DNA of 64,000 nucleotides from Plasmodium coatneyi (taxonomy: Eukaryota; Apicomplexa; Aconoidasida; Haemosporida; Plasmodiidae): contig NC_033558.1 of the NCBI RefSeq assembly GCF_001680005.1, positions 526,501-590,500 of the forward strand, read 5' to 3'. Shown one piece after another: positions 25,671 through 37,205 of this stretch. The position numbers and the translations under genes are program-made. Position 1 is the stretch's first letter. Every line of letters begins with the position of its first letter. The notes beneath the pieces were generated by a model, which worked only from the letters and a program-made list of their open reading frames with translations, searched no databases and was not told the origin of the DNA.

Positions 25671-26607
25671 TTGTTTAATTGTTTTTTTTTTTTTTTTTTA
25701 CCTCCATCTGTGTGTTGTGTGCTGGACCAAAATGGCCACACGAAATATATGCACATGGGCGTGGTCATTTCAGGGGATAAGTATAAAGCTGATATTAGAT
25801 GGTTCCCCGTTTGTTGTTTTTCAAGCATACACTTTTTTCTCCCCTTACCAATGTTACCTGTTATGTTGCCTTACGCGGGATGGAGAAAAGGTTTACACCG
25901 TTGGTGTCCTGCTCCAGTGACGCACACACACATACACGTGTATCCACCATCCGTGCGCCAATTCTTCCTTCTAGATTATCAAATTTCAAACTTTGTTGTT
26001 CGTTCATATAAGTGTTTGTTGTTGATTTGTAAAACGGATAGAGAAGTGGGTCAGTTCCAAATGGGAAAAAAAAGGAGGTGGAAAAAAAGGAAGTGGCGAA
26101 CTAGATGCGCCGCTATATATGCAGGTGCACCCGTTGTACAATACACCTCCAAGGGCCACGTTAAGGCAGTCAGGTTTTCCTCATATTTCGTATGTACTTA
26201 TTTTCTCCTTCCTCCTCTTTTTTTTTTTTTTTTTTTTTTCTTTTTTTGCCACGAGTGGGAAATAAGGAGCAAGCGCGCAAGGGGCGCTCGGGTTGATAAT
26301 TTACATTTAAAATGAAGCGGAAAGAGAGGGGGATGGGGAAAGGTATAATAAAGTGGGGCAAAGTATGAATATAATATGGTGAGATAAATGGAGGGAAGGC
26401 ATCATACCGTGGCCGGGGGGCCCCCGCCCCAAGGGAGGATCAGATGTGGGGGAGGGGGCACCTGGTTCCGCACACGTGATCGAATTAATAAGGTTAATTA
26501 TTGCGAGGAGGGGTGTAATTGGGGGGAGGCCATCATGCGCGTTGCGGGGCGGCGCGGCTCGACTGAACTGTCCACTCGATCATCGTACTGATCGAACCAG
26601 TCACCAC
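25671..26607. other. Intergenic between convergent genes
   Basis: Two convergent genes end here. There are T tracts near 25681-25699 and 26218-26239, and a short very GC-rich patch at about 26400-26460. No gene seen; probably two 3' UTRs. Confidence 0.55.
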
Positions 26608-28300
26608 CTAGTAGTTGCACATTTTTACGAGCATGTCCCGGAATTCCTTAAAGTCGATCTCCCCGTCGTTGTTCTGGTCGACCTCCTTAAGCACAGTCTT
26701 CCAGCATTCGGGTCCCACGTCACTGAGCCCGAACAGCTGCGCCAACTCGTTGGCAGATATTTTCCCCGAGCCGTCCTTGTCGAACAGTTTGAATGCCTTC
26801 TCCAGACGTTCAGTCGACAAGAGTAATTTCCTGTCAATAGAAACGGTTAAAAATTCTGAATATTCTATGTAGCCATTTTGGTCCAAGTCGATCGAACTCA
26901 ATATCTGATCCACCTCATATTCTATAGCTGCATTGTCCAAGTCGCTTGTATCTTCTCCCTTCAGTTTTAGTAGTTCCTTGTAGCCTATTATTAATTCGTT
27001 TCTATCTAACTGTCCATCTCCGTTCTTATCCATCCGTTTAAATATTTTGGTGAGTTCTTTTGTTTCATCTATGGTGGTGAGTTTCGATCCCATGTAGAGA
27101 AGAGCTGCCTGTGCTAACTTCTGAGTGCTTTGAAATTGCCTTATATTTGTGATGCTCAGCTCCAGGGAAGGAATGTCTATGCTCACGTTGTCTTTACTCG
27201 TCATGAGCCTTATCCACTCATGTTCCAACGCATCCCTGGCGGAAATCCTCACTGCACTTGTGTACATGAGCATTTTTCTAATCAGGTCCTTGGCCTTATC
27301 ACTGATTTTTTTAAACTGGGGTAGGTCGAATGTGTACTTTCCCGTCTCGACTTTCTTCAGAATGTCGTATTCGTTCGATCCGTTGAAGGGCGGGCACCCT
27401 GCGGTGGTGAGGTGAAGAGTACACATGGTGATGTGGTTACGTGGTGATGCGCTCAGATGAGGGATATGCATTTGGCGCGCCTTAACTGCGCTATGACTCA
27501 CCTGAGAGCAAAATGTAGAGGATGACGCCGCAGGACCAAATGTCGCACTTCTCGTCGTACGTGCCGTGCAGTACATCAGGTGCAATGTAATACGCCGTGC
27601 CGATCTTGTCCTTCATCTTCTTGCTGTATTCGAAATGCGTGGACAAGCCAAAGTCAATAATCTTAATAATCATGTCTTCCTTGTTCTTCGTCTCTAGTAA
27701 AATATTCTCAGGCTTCAAATCCCTATGCACGACGTTATTTTTATGCATGTAGGTGATGCCACTCAGAACCTGCTTTATAATTCTCGCCGCATCTACTTCA
27801 TAGAACCTCTTCCTGCTAATAATCTCGTCGAATAGTTCTCCCCCAGAGTAGACATCAGACACCAAGTAGTAGTAATTATTGTCCTCAAAAAATTCATACA
27901 GCTTCATGATGTTAATGTGGTCTAGCATCTTTAACAGTTCCACTTCTCTTAGGAGACTTTGCTTGTCCGTTTTTCTCTTTACATGTTTCTTACTTATCAC
28001 TTTTATAGCATACTCATGTCCTGTGTGTTTGTCTCTACTCAGGATAACCTCTCCAAAGGATCCTTTTCCCAATATTTTTATTCCCTTGTATTGCTCATTA
28101 AAGACTACGTTGCTATTTTGTATGAACATGCCTGGTCTTAACTTACTACTGTTAAAGCTATTTTGGGCAATTTTTTTAGACATCTGCAAATTATTTTCCT
28201 TCTGGTCCCCTTTTGCATTGCTTCCTTTCAAGTTCTTTTTGTAGCTTCCTTTGCTTTCTTCATTTCGTGTTTCGTTTGGCGTGGAGATTTCTTGGCCCAT
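26608..28300 (-). CDS. CDPK4: Calcium-dependent protein kinase 4
   Basis: Calcium-activated Ser/Thr kinase. In Plasmodium, CDPK4 drives male gamete DNA replication and exflagellation. Two exons, 28300-27502 and 27398-26608 (reverse strand), give 529 residues. The N-terminus MGQE fits N-myristoylation at Gly2. Kinase motifs are the glycine loop GKGSFGEV (78-85), Lys100 in YAIK, HRDLKPEN (192-199), and DFG (216-218). Ser148 in YYYLVSDV is the likely small gatekeeper. After the autoinhibitory junction come four EF-hands with intact loops: DKNGDGQLDRNE, DLDQNGYIEYSE, DKDGSGKISANE and DQNNDGEIDFKE. The protein ends LVKMCNY. Assignment to CDPK4 rather than CDPK1 or CDPK5 rests on the N-terminus and near-identity over the kinase, as I know the family. 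No defect seen. Confidence 0.97.
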
Positions 28301-30889
28301 TGTTTTGAGAGAATATTGGAGGGGGAAGCAGATGCCTTTGTTGTGGTCCTCACGAGGGGATGTAGCAGATTAGGGCTTGGCTCTGGAGACTTGGGCGGGG
28401 TGTGAAATCGGCATGAAGAAGTGGATTGACGTGGCAGGTGATCAGGACGGGCAGAAGGGGCAAAAGGAACAAAAAAAAAAAAAAAAATACATAAACATGA
28501 GCACGAATATCGACGTTAACATCAACGCGAATGTTCGTGTTAGTAGGAACGTTGTCAGCTTTTCTCCCGTTCTCTCTTTCCCACTTGGCCGCTTCTTAAT
28601 TTTTCCCTTTTTTTTTTTTTTTTTTTTATTGCTAATCTTCCGCCGCTGACGTGTAAATGCGCACACATATATACATGTGTACGGTTTATATATAGGCTGG
28701 TCAAAAATATAGGGGATAAAAAGGAGCTAAACAGGGGACAAAAAAAGGGAGTGGAAGGGCAAACACAAAAAAAGAAAGGTAAATTTTCATACAACTTCAC
28801 ATCAGTTCGCGGCAACTTCGCGCCTGCTGAACCAGCACGAACAAAACACATGGAAGCACATGCACGCGTAGGTATGCATCTCTCACTTTTGCGCCTCTCT
28901 TGCGTGGGAGCCACCCCAGCAGTTCACCCACGCATGTATATAATGTGTGTGAACATACGCACATGTGCACACTTGCTCTTTCCCCTCGCCAATTCAAATG
29001 TGCATGTGTTTAAACAACTTTCTCTACATATTTTGCTGTAAGTGATAACGCGGCCATTTGGAGCATATTTCAAGTTTTCCCAGTTGCCTGTTCTCAAATA
29101 CTGTTGCAGTTTCAGTCGTTTTGCCGATTTATCCACAGCTAGCTATTCTTTCGCAATTTCCCCATTTTGGCTGTTTTTTTTTTTTTTTTTTTTAGTGTGC
29201 ATGCCCCTCAAAAGGGAAAACCACGTGCACAACAAGACGCTCTTGTCGGACACGCGGCACAAGGGAACCCCGCAAATGCGTGCAGCAAAGTTGTACAGGT
29301 TTAATCACATTTAAGCATGTGCATGGTGAGAGTAGAGAAACTCCCATGGGAGTTGGCACAACCCCTTTTTGCACGTTTTTACGTGGTAAATCGATGTAAC
29401 ATTTTTTTACGTCACGCTTTATCGCGCACGACTTGTGGGCTTGCTTCCCAAAGGCGGCATCTTTGTGAAATGTTTTAGTTACCGTGTGTTGCAACTCTCT
29501 GAGGGGGGAGGGTATATCTTTGTCTTTGGTACGTTCTTCCCTTTACCTATGGATTGTTCGAGTGGAGTCATGATATTAAATGGTCTTAAAAGGACAGGAA
29601 GTGTAGCACGGAAGTTTTTTTTTTTCTTTTTTTTTTAACACAACAAGGTAGAGGAGGTCTGTTCACACAAATGCTAGCCACATTTTGCCAAAAAAAAAAA
29701 AAAAAAAAAAAACGAATAAAAAGGTTAGTGCCATGTTGGTAAACATTTCGTGAAGGGGATTGCAAAGGTAAAACTAATGGATGCAGTGGAGGCAGGCACT
29801 TCTACGGTAATGTCACACCAGTGAAGGGGTCTCACTGAACGGCGTTATTTTATTTTTTTCTCATCACTCCAGAGGATGATTTGTGGAGATGCCCCTCTGA
29901 GGGCACATAAGGAACGATCACAAGGTTGGAAAGGAAAGGTTGGGTCCCATCATAAGGACATACACAGGGGAAGCGTATCACAATTGGGGACGTAACACGG
30001 GGGACAAGCAAAGGGTTTGGAGGAATATGAGCTTACTTCAAAATGGGGCTACTCCGAGATTGGAGGAGTTCGCAGCTCGTTGGTCCGTTTTTTTTCTAGC
30101 TTGTTTGTCAGCTTCTTTATCAGCTTGATTTCGCTAGTGTGTTCTCTTTAGCTTTCTTTTTGGAAAACGCTATTGGACACTTACGAGGGATGGAAAAAAG
30201 TTACGTGTGTAGAACCTCGACTGTTTGATGTATCACGTAAAGTGTAAGCTTTGCATAGCTGCGATTTTTTTTCTCTTCGCACCGTTTTCCTTCTGACCCT
30301 GCTAGACAGCATCGATAACAAAATGAAAAAAAAAAAAAAAAATTTCCAAAACTTGAAATGTGAATAATGATCTCGCAAAAGTGCCTTGAATATTTTCTGC
30401 ACAATCTCTGGAGAGGTTTCGCTAGGTCCATTTGCCAGCTTGCACAGCGCGGCCTTTTTCCATTCACCTCACCCATATGCACACAGACACACACAATATC
30501 ACAGTTTGGGTGTGTCTTTTGTGGTAAGACAACCTTGGGGAGGGAAATTTCTGCCCGATTGGGAAGTGGAAGAGGGAAGGAGTTTCATCCGCTAAACGGA
30601 TGTAGAATCGGTGGACATCTGCGTACGAAGAAGCCCTCTTTCTGGAGTCACCCCTTTATGGGACATTCCCCATAAGTGCACACACACACTGATCGGCTCA
30701 ACAATAATCATCCCATTTTTGAAAAGTCAAACTTGAAATGTGAACGAGTTATTTTTATGGGGAAAGTGGCTCCTGGGAGATCCATTCAAATGATTCCATT
30801 TTTTGCACACCATGGGGGTGGGTAAACCAAAATGGCTGTTTCTCCCCTGTCGTACGTACACACATAACGAGGGAGACTTTTTTTTGTTT
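28301..30889. other. Long intergenic stretch upstream of CDPK4
   Basis: This 2.6-kb stretch lies between the CDPK4 start and the end of the next reverse-strand gene. It contains A/T tracts near 28604-28627, 29176-29194, 29690-29712 and 30324-30341. Open frames are short and I cannot support any as a gene. It should hold the CDPK4 promoter, whose length would fit a stage-regulated gene. Confidence 0.5.
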
Positions 30890-32950
30890 TCAAAAAGTGA
30901 GTTCTATTTCAGCATATTGCAGCGCCTGTAAAGCCCAATATGGCAACTTATCCTTCAACTCCTTTACCATTTCACCTTTTTGGTCTTCTGTCAGGGTTGT
31001 GTACGTGGGTGGGTAGAAACTGGGTTGAGTTGGCTCCTTTGGGGGAGGATCATCACTAGTAAGTGTAGTCCCTGTAGTAGGTGTGTTTTTCACTAATTCG
31101 TTTTTCTCTACATGTGTTGGTTCATCTTGCGTGTTTGTCGCCTGGGGGTGGATTGGTCCCCCATTTGATGTATCCCCATTTGGGGCAGCCTTGTCATTAT
31201 CGGGGATCTTATAGTTCCCATTCTTGCACCCGATGACGAAGTAGTTGTACAGGAAGGTCGTGACGAAGAGGTCGATTTTTTCTGAAAAGATTGCAACTCG
31301 CAGGAGGTAGCAAAAGTGCAAGGTAAAGTAAATGTTATGGATGGTCAGCAGGACATTAACAATTGGGTTCTTCTTCGAAATAAGTAGATGCAGAGCCGAT
31401 TTAGAAAAATTAGAACACACATAACAATGGCATTTGCTCACAAGTGGAGAGAAATCAAAGGCATATTTGGCTTGCTTCAATTTTATCGTTCCGTCATAAC
31501 TCAAGGCAGTGTTAAACCTAGCCGTCCTCGATGCATACACACAGTCGTACATGTCGTAACCCAGAAGAGAGCAAAAGAGAATATCAACGAGGTAGCCAAT
31601 GCCCATAATGTATCTGCATCTATTTTCTGGCAAATGATTCCATTTTTTATTTTTCTCATTTGAGCAATGGTGCACTACGTTGAAGAAGTCCCTTTTTTTT
31701 TCGCCACCGCAGAGTCCCCCCACAGCATAGCCATTCAGTTTCTGTTTCAATATGAACTCCATCGATACGTTTCTCAGTCTTATATGGAGACCCCCCTGGA
31801 TTATTCCAAAGAGCGTTTGTTCTCTTTCCCTGGTATGGGCTTTTATACACCTCTGTAGCCACCTGTTCGTTCTGTGAGTTGCCTCCTCTATCTTTTCCAC
31901 GTCCGTTTCCGTTGCGGGGCGCACGTCGTCCAGGGCCATGATGATGTCGCTCCCGATTTGGTTCTGCAGTCTTATGGAGCTTTCGGGCGTCAACAGAATT
32001 TCCCTCCCGGTAGTGCTGCCGGTATCCGTTTGGATAGAGGAAACTTCTTCCATCACTTCGACGATCCCCCCCACCGCACGAACGTTCTTCCGCATAACCT
32101 CAGCGTCATAGATGTTGTCGAAGAGGATGCCCTCCTCCAGTATCTTTATTCGCTTGCTCAGGGACACCATCTGGAACCCCCCAGAGTCGGTTAGCATCGC
32201 ATTGGGAAAACGGATAAAGTTGTTAATGCCCTTGTTATCCACAAAAGTTGATACGTCAAATATGTTGGCTAAGTGGTACGTGTTGCTCAGGATTATGTCG
32301 TTGCAGAGGAGTTGCACTTCTTCCTGCACCAATCCCTTGATGCAGCTCTTCGTGCCGACAGGCATAAAAATGGGGGACACGACCACGGTGTTCTTCTTGC
32401 GTGCCTGGTGGCCCTCCATCTGCTTCCCCCCTGTGTACTTCTTCCTAATCAGTATTAAATTGATCCTGGCTCGCTTGTGCTTCTTTATATTTATTAGCTT
32501 TAAATTTTTCATGTACTTTCGTTCTTTCCTGGGGGTAGTGGCCCGCCTCTTCTGCTTCTCCCCGTCGCAGCCATCCTCTCCTCCCTCGTCACTCGAACTG
32601 CTAACCACATTGGACAAGTACAACTCCGCTTGGCCACCCCTCGATCTGAGAAGAGAGATTTGTTTATTCACGTCTTCCATGTCGATGTAGGCAAAGCTCT
32701 CCTCGCAGAACCTCACAAATTCGTTGTATTTCTTATAGTCCTCTTCCGTGAAAAAGTCAAATGGTATGGGTTCCTCATAGGAGCTACTCGGGGGAGACTC
32801 CCCCCTGGCCACTTCACCTCCATTGCTCCCTATATCGCTTCCAACTTTTATTTTTTTTTTTTTACTCTTTTGGTTTCCGCTTGAAGGGGAGTTACTCTCC
32901 GGGAAGGAGGCCTTCTTTTTTCGACTTAACTTATCATTAGGTTCTTCCAT
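30890..32950 (-). CDS. Queuine tRNA-ribosyltransferase (tRNA-guanine transglycosylase), catalytic subunit
   Basis: Swaps guanine for queuine at the wobble position of GUN-anticodon tRNAs. Single exon, 686 residues from ATG 32950. The N-terminal 130 residues are low complexity (Lys/Ser, acidic) and parasite-specific. The barrel core starts near TYHLANIFDV and has DSGGFQMVSL, IMALDDVRPATE, LFGIIQGG, YAVGGLCGGE, and the block DMYDCVYASRTARFNTAL holding the presumed Asp nucleophile. The zinc site is complete: CHCYVC followed by His 26 residues after the last Cys (TIHNIYF). After about residue 590, a Pro/Thr/Asn-rich insertion separates the core from a short C-terminal helix (KDKLPYWALQALQYAE). 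The non-catalytic QTRT2 partner is not in this window. The complete zinc and catalytic motifs argue for an active subunit. Confidence 0.95.
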   Translation of the reverse strand: MEEPNDKLSRKKKASFPESNSPSSGNQKSKKKKIKVGSDIGSNGGEVARGESPPSSSYEEPIPFDFFTEEDYKKYNEFVRFCEESFAYIDMEDVNKQISLLRSRGGQAELYLSNVVSSSSDEGGEDGCDGEKQKRRATTPRKERKYMKNLKLINIKKHKRARINLILIRKKYTGGKQMEGHQARKKNTVVVSPIFMPVGTKSCIKGLVQEEVQLLCNDIILSNTYHLANIFDVSTFVDNKGINNFIRFPNAMLTDSGGFQMVSLSKRIKILEEGILFDNIYDAEVMRKNVRAVGGIVEVMEEVSSIQTDTGSTTGREILLTPESSIRLQNQIGSDIIMALDDVRPATETDVEKIEEATHRTNRWLQRCIKAHTREREQTLFGIIQGGLHIRLRNVSMEFILKQKLNGYAVGGLCGGEKKRDFFNVVHHCSNEKNKKWNHLPENRCRYIMGIGYLVDILFCSLLGYDMYDCVYASRTARFNTALSYDGTIKLKQAKYAFDFSPLVSKCHCYVCSNFSKSALHLLISKKNPIVNVLLTIHNIYFTLHFCYLLRVAIFSEKIDLFVTTFLYNYFVIGCKNGNYKIPDNDKAAPNGDTSNGGPIHPQATNTQDEPTHVEKNELVKNTPTTGTTLTSDDPPPKEPTQPSFYPPTYTTLTEDQKGEMVKELKDKLPYWALQALQYAEIELTF

Positions 32951-33282
32951 GTCGAGGTGAAGAAAGTCCAGCTCAATGATTTCACTTAGTCACGGCAGAG
33001 ACGCGAGGTTAACATAAGAGTTGTTCCTTTGCATGGGGGAAAAAAAAAAAATAATCTATGCTATTTTGTTACAACTTCATTTTAACAACCACTGGAAAAG
33101 AGGTAACCCATTGGAGTGCAAATTACTTTGCAGTTTTTGCAAAATTGTTGTTCTTTTGGGGGGAATTTCCTCGATGCGGTGGCTAACCTGTTCGTGCTTT
33201 ATCCTCACGAATTAGATGCACCACCGTTGGGTTAGGTTAATCAGTCGACCTCTCATCTTGCAGTACAACGGAGCATTATTGG

Positions 33283-33314
<32 letters not shown>

Positions 33315-34426
33315 AAAATTTTAAGTAAACCAATTTCTTTCCTCCCTTTTTAAATCAAATTTTCCTCTTTTGTGATTCCCAAAACGGTTGCTAAAATGTG
33401 GAGGCGGGTTCTAGCATCTAGCAGAGTCAGTCCACTGTCGAGGTGTTGCGAAAATATTTTCAATGGAAGATACCACTCTCCACCGCTCGGTCATAGCGCA
33501 TGGCGGCAACGAAATTTGGTGGAACATGCCAGGAAGCCGTGTCAAAGTTTTACACCTCCATTGGGGGGAACTCTACGCGGCTACCTCTCCGCCTGTTTTT
33601 TCTACCCCGTTACATTGATGCAACTGGCTGAACGCACCAACAAAGATGTGTTTCCACTGTTCTGTTCACTTAAAAAATATAAACTGGCATTTGGAATGCG
33701 ATCGGACAAAGGGGGGGAGACATGAACAGGTTTAATTATGAAGCCTTGGGCAGGAACAAGGGTAGAAAAAAAAAAAAAAAAAAAAAAAGAATGACCCAAC
33801 GGGGGTCTTACAAATAAACGGAGAAACCAAAAAAGCAAAACAAAGTGGAAAAACAAAATGGCAAATGATAAAATCAACGGATGCAGTCCGGGGACAAAAA
33901 ATAAACGTCGTGACGCGCAAGGCTGCCTCCATCTGTGACGTGCCAACAGGTGACTTCAAGCACATCCCGCGTGTCGATCTTCTGCACGAAGGAGTTAAAA
34001 AAAAAAAAAGGCGCTTATCAGTAACTACTAAAGAAAAAGCGGGGAAAAAAATCCCCCACTCCCTGTCAGACAAAAACATACCTTCTCCTACGTTACGGTG
34101 TAGACATTGCAAACCTTTTCCTTCGACAGATTTGCACGAAGGATCACTCAGCATGCACACACATACACACATATGCACGTATGCACCTCCCGAGCGTGTA
34201 ATGCATTCCAGAGAGGAAGCCATTTTTAATTTGTCCCCTGCACAGATCCTACAAGGGACATCAGAAGGATTTTCTTCCTCATCATGATTAAGTTAGACAG
34301 TTCAGTTACCCGAGTTAGGGTTCAGGATGACGGTTCGTCCACCCTCGGGGTGCCCCCTTAAAAATGAATTACCCCTTCAAGGTAAGCGGTCTGCTTCGTC
34401 CCCATGGTGGGCTCAAAGGGGGGAAG
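32951..34426. other. Intergenic between two reverse-strand genes
   Basis: Holds the promoter of the transglycosylase gene and the 3' UTR of TFIIE alpha. A tracts of 25-30 bases occur at about 33282-33310 and 33768-33788. One small + strand open frame is listed separately; nothing else is supported. Confidence 0.5.
33396..33725 (+). CDS. Doubtful small ORF with transit-peptide-like N-terminus
   Basis: A 109-residue frame from ATG 33396 begins MWRRVLASSRVSPLSRCC. It is rich in Arg and Ser and lacks acidic residues at the start, as in a mitochondrial presequence. The rest has no recognisable domain, and no intron was needed. It lies on the opposite strand between two reverse-strand genes. It may be chance, since the local base composition allows open frames of this size. 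Confidence 0.2.
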   Translation: MWRRVLASSRVSPLSRCCENIFNGRYHSPPLGHSAWRQRNLVEHARKPCQSFTPPLGGTLRGYLSACFFYPVTLMQLAERTNKDVFPLFCSLKKYKLAFGMRSDKGGET

Positions 34427-36016
34427 TCAAATCAGGTCCAGGTACTCATCCTGCAACTCCATGAAGCGTTCGAATTCGTCCTGAGTCATGTCTTGCTGCA
34501 GTTTCTGGGCATCTAAAGGCGGCGAAAAGAAAAAAAATAAAAATAAAAATAAAAATAAAATAAAATGAAAAAAGGGTTTCCCCAACGCAACAGCACACGC
34601 GTGATCACTACTGCCACATTTGCAGAAGAGGAAACAGACAGTCACACAAACCACAATGTACATACCCATGAGGGAAAACTCCTTCTTGAACTTTTCTATA
34701 TAAAACAGGGGCATTTCCGGCTCATTGGTCTTCTGGGTACCCTTCAGCACTACCATTTGGCTGGCACTTTGTTGCACCCGGGCCAAGTCACCACTTTTAT
34801 GTTTTGTCCTTCCTGTGGTGTGGCCCTTCTGTTCAGTTTTATGTTCCACTTGGTCCTTCGCAGGGCTAGTGCTCCTTCCGCCAGTGGACGGGGCTACTAC
34901 TTGGTGGGTTCCTTTTTTTCCCTTTGCATTCATGCATATTTTTATTTTTTTGTCTGACCGGATAACGCTGCTGCAGGCGTCCGTGGGTGTTTCTTCGTTC
35001 TTTGCTCTCTTCTGTTCGGGCACCTTTCCGGAGTTGCCTACGAGGGGGGCAAGCACGCGAAGGTGATTGCATGAGGGGGAAACAAATGCAGCAACGGTGT
35101 GGCACTGTTACACACGCACACGCGGTGGCTGACTGGCTCGCCAAGACGCAGGACCCTACTTTGAGACACTTGGGAGGAGTTATTCGTGAGGGACAACTCA
35201 GAAGAATTGTTCGTCATGGATTCGTCAGATGAGTTATCCTCGGCGAGGGAGTGCAGAGAGTTGGGCACCACCCTGCTGAACTTTTCCGTGTAGAGGGGAA
35301 TGAAATAATTTTTGAGCTTTTCCGTGTGCTCCTTTAGGATGTTGATGTACTTGGTGTATCGGTTGTAGATGCGGTCGTTGCTGCTTTCGTCCTTCTCCTG
35401 CAGTGGTGGGGTCAGATGCGGTGTGGTATAGTGTTATGGTGTGGTGATCAGTGCAGTGTGTGGTATTATATGCGATGTAATATGCCAGGTGACATGCTCC
35501 CCTCTTGGCACTTACGACGAGTTCAATTTTATTGTTGCAGAAACAGAGGAAGTGGGCGTCGTAGGAGTCCAGCGGGAGCAGCTGAGCATCCAGCTGAGAG
35601 TACGTCGTGTTACAAAAGTTACAGACATACATATCGTTGTCACTTCGATCCTTCTTCAGTTGCACCTCCATCTGCCTAACTCGATAATCTATCACATAAA
35701 CGATGTAGTTGTTCAGGCAGTAATACACTTGGAAGGTAGAACCCCTTTCCGTGGTTTTAAGTTTCTGTACTTGGATAATAAACTTTTCTTTCAAAAGTTT
35801 AGAGAGAATACTTCGTATCTTCTGCTCGTTCATGTTGAGGCAGTTAATTATGTCCTTCTCTAAGTAGAGGCATTCATTGTGGACAAACAAATCGAAAACA
35901 ACAATTTCCTCATCGTTTAGAAAGAACCTACTCACGTATATCATGAGGTGCAGGAAGAACCTCTTCTCCTTGTCGTAGAAAATCTCCTTCGACTTCTCCA
36001 TCTTGCGTTTCCTCAC
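34427..36016 (-). CDS. Transcription initiation factor TFIIE alpha subunit
   Basis: General RNA polymerase II factor that recruits TFIIH to the pre-initiation complex. Four exons on the reverse strand, 36016-35516, 35397-35160, 35037-34666 and 34512-34427, join in phase to 398 residues. The N-terminal winged helix (FFLNDEEIVVFDLF, then RSILSKLLKEKFI) is followed by the zinc ribbon CNFC, 22 residues, then CFC. The next exon gives a coiled coil (IYNRYTKYINILKEHTEKL). A Ser/Asn-rich and Lys-rich linker follows, then an acidic C-terminal tail (MTQDEFERFMELQDEYLDL). A second ATG six codons in (MEKSKEIF) is an alternative start. The family assignment rests on the winged helix, zinc ribbon and acidic tail together. 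Confidence 0.88.
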
Positions 36017-36135
36017 TCAATGTAATTTGTAGGGGGGGAGAGAGACGGACTAAGTTGAGTGGGCATTACCCTGACTTCAACCTATCGTACCTGCTTATAA
36101 GTATATGGAATGACAACATGGTGAGGGAGTGTTCT

Positions 36136-36294
36136 TCAGATAGACCAATCGGTCAACTCGAATAAGTACATGTTGTGTTCCTTTCCGCCTCTGCAGTTGT
36201 TGCGCGGACCACTTAGAACGGCTACTTCTTCCAAGCGGTAAATGTCGTTGTAAAGAAATCGCTGCTGAAGGATGTAAGATTGGATGATCGGCAT
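36136..36294 (-). CDS. Possible small protein of 52 residues
   Basis: The frame runs from ATG 36294 to a stop ending at 36136. The product opens MPIIQSYILQQRFLYNDIY and has a mixed, protein-like composition ending ELTDWSI, unlike the homopolymer-driven frames around it. No domain recognised. It could be a single-exon small gene or a missed exon, and chance cannot be excluded. Confidence 0.3.
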   Translation of the reverse strand: MPIIQSYILQQRFLYNDIYRLEEVAVLSGPRNNCRGGKEHNMYLFELTDWSI

Positions 36295-36780
36295 GCCTAA
36301 ACTTCGCAAAGGGGGTCCCAAAACGAAAAAACAAAAGAATAAGAGGCGAGAGAAGTACGTAATTAAGCAAGCAGCAAGAATGGTGGCGCTTCGTTGCTTC
36401 GCTCATTCGATCATTCGCTCCTTCTCCGCTTTTCCACTTTGTTTTTTTTTTTTCCGAAGTCGCCCTTCCATGCAGCGCGTTGTAGTAGGAAACGTTCGGG
36501 GAGTCGGCGTGAGGTTGAATTTTTTTTTTTTTTCCCTACATGTGCTTGTTTCGTTATACAGCGAAGGTGGGAGAGAGCCCTTGGAAAAGTTCCCGAGTTG
36601 GTCCCTTTGAATTTCGTTCACCTTGCCTTTTTCCCCGCCCGTCCTTTGCCCCCTTTGTAAGCTTTTTTTTTTTTTTTTTTTTTCCCCTGCAACGATGGAC
36701 CGTCCGTGCTACACTCCCCCCAGTGGGAAAAAAAAACAATGACCCTCCCGGTTATGGTTCCAAGTGGGGTTATTAAACCC

Positions 36781-36788
36781 TGCATGCA
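36781..36788. promoter_or_regulatory. TGCATGCA palindrome, candidate ApiAP2 site
   Basis: This perfect 8-base palindrome lies 418 bases upstream of the start at 37206, in a divergent promoter region. TGCATGCA is a known binding word of a Plasmodium ApiAP2 factor. Function here is inferred from position only. Confidence 0.3.
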
Positions 36789-37205
36789 CAATTACTTACT
36801 CGTCGAGGGAGCGGGTCGTCCCCTTTTGCACGTGCAATCCCCACTTGGGAATTGCCTCCTTCGCCACACATTTTTTAAGGCGCAATTTTTATTTAACCCT
36901 TCCGCTGAGCGTGCGCGATGGTCCAGGCGGAACTCCCCCCATTCGTCTGTGCAGTTGTTACTTCCGCTCGTGCCCATTCGTTTGTTCTGTTTCGTTTGCT
37001 TTGCATTTATTTGGTGAGCAGTTTGGTTAGCACTTTATTTATTTTTATTTTTTTTTTTTTTGTCGTTCTCCACCGGTTAATCCTTCACGGAGAACTCACC
37101 GCGCGCACCTTCGCAGCGAAGAGCGCCGAGCGGGACGCCACCTCGCCAACCGTCTGACTGGATAACCAACGCTACACGGCTACACCGCTATACTGCAGCT
37201 TCACG

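Larger units (their letters stand above)
36017..37205. other. Divergent intergenic region
   Basis: Lies between the TFIIE alpha start (-) and the next + strand gene, so it should hold two promoters. It contains T tracts at about 36663-36683 and 37044-37061, a TGCATGCA word at 36781, and one small reverse-strand frame listed separately. Confidence 0.5.

Noticed and set aside
28924..29136. A 70-residue reverse-strand frame upstream of CDPK4
   Set aside because: No domain, no splice partner, and equally long frames on the other strand; likely chance.
33282..33310. Long A tracts as poly-A tails of retroposed sequences
   Set aside because: Such tracts occur in nearly every intergenic region here and no target-site duplications or element bodies are visible.
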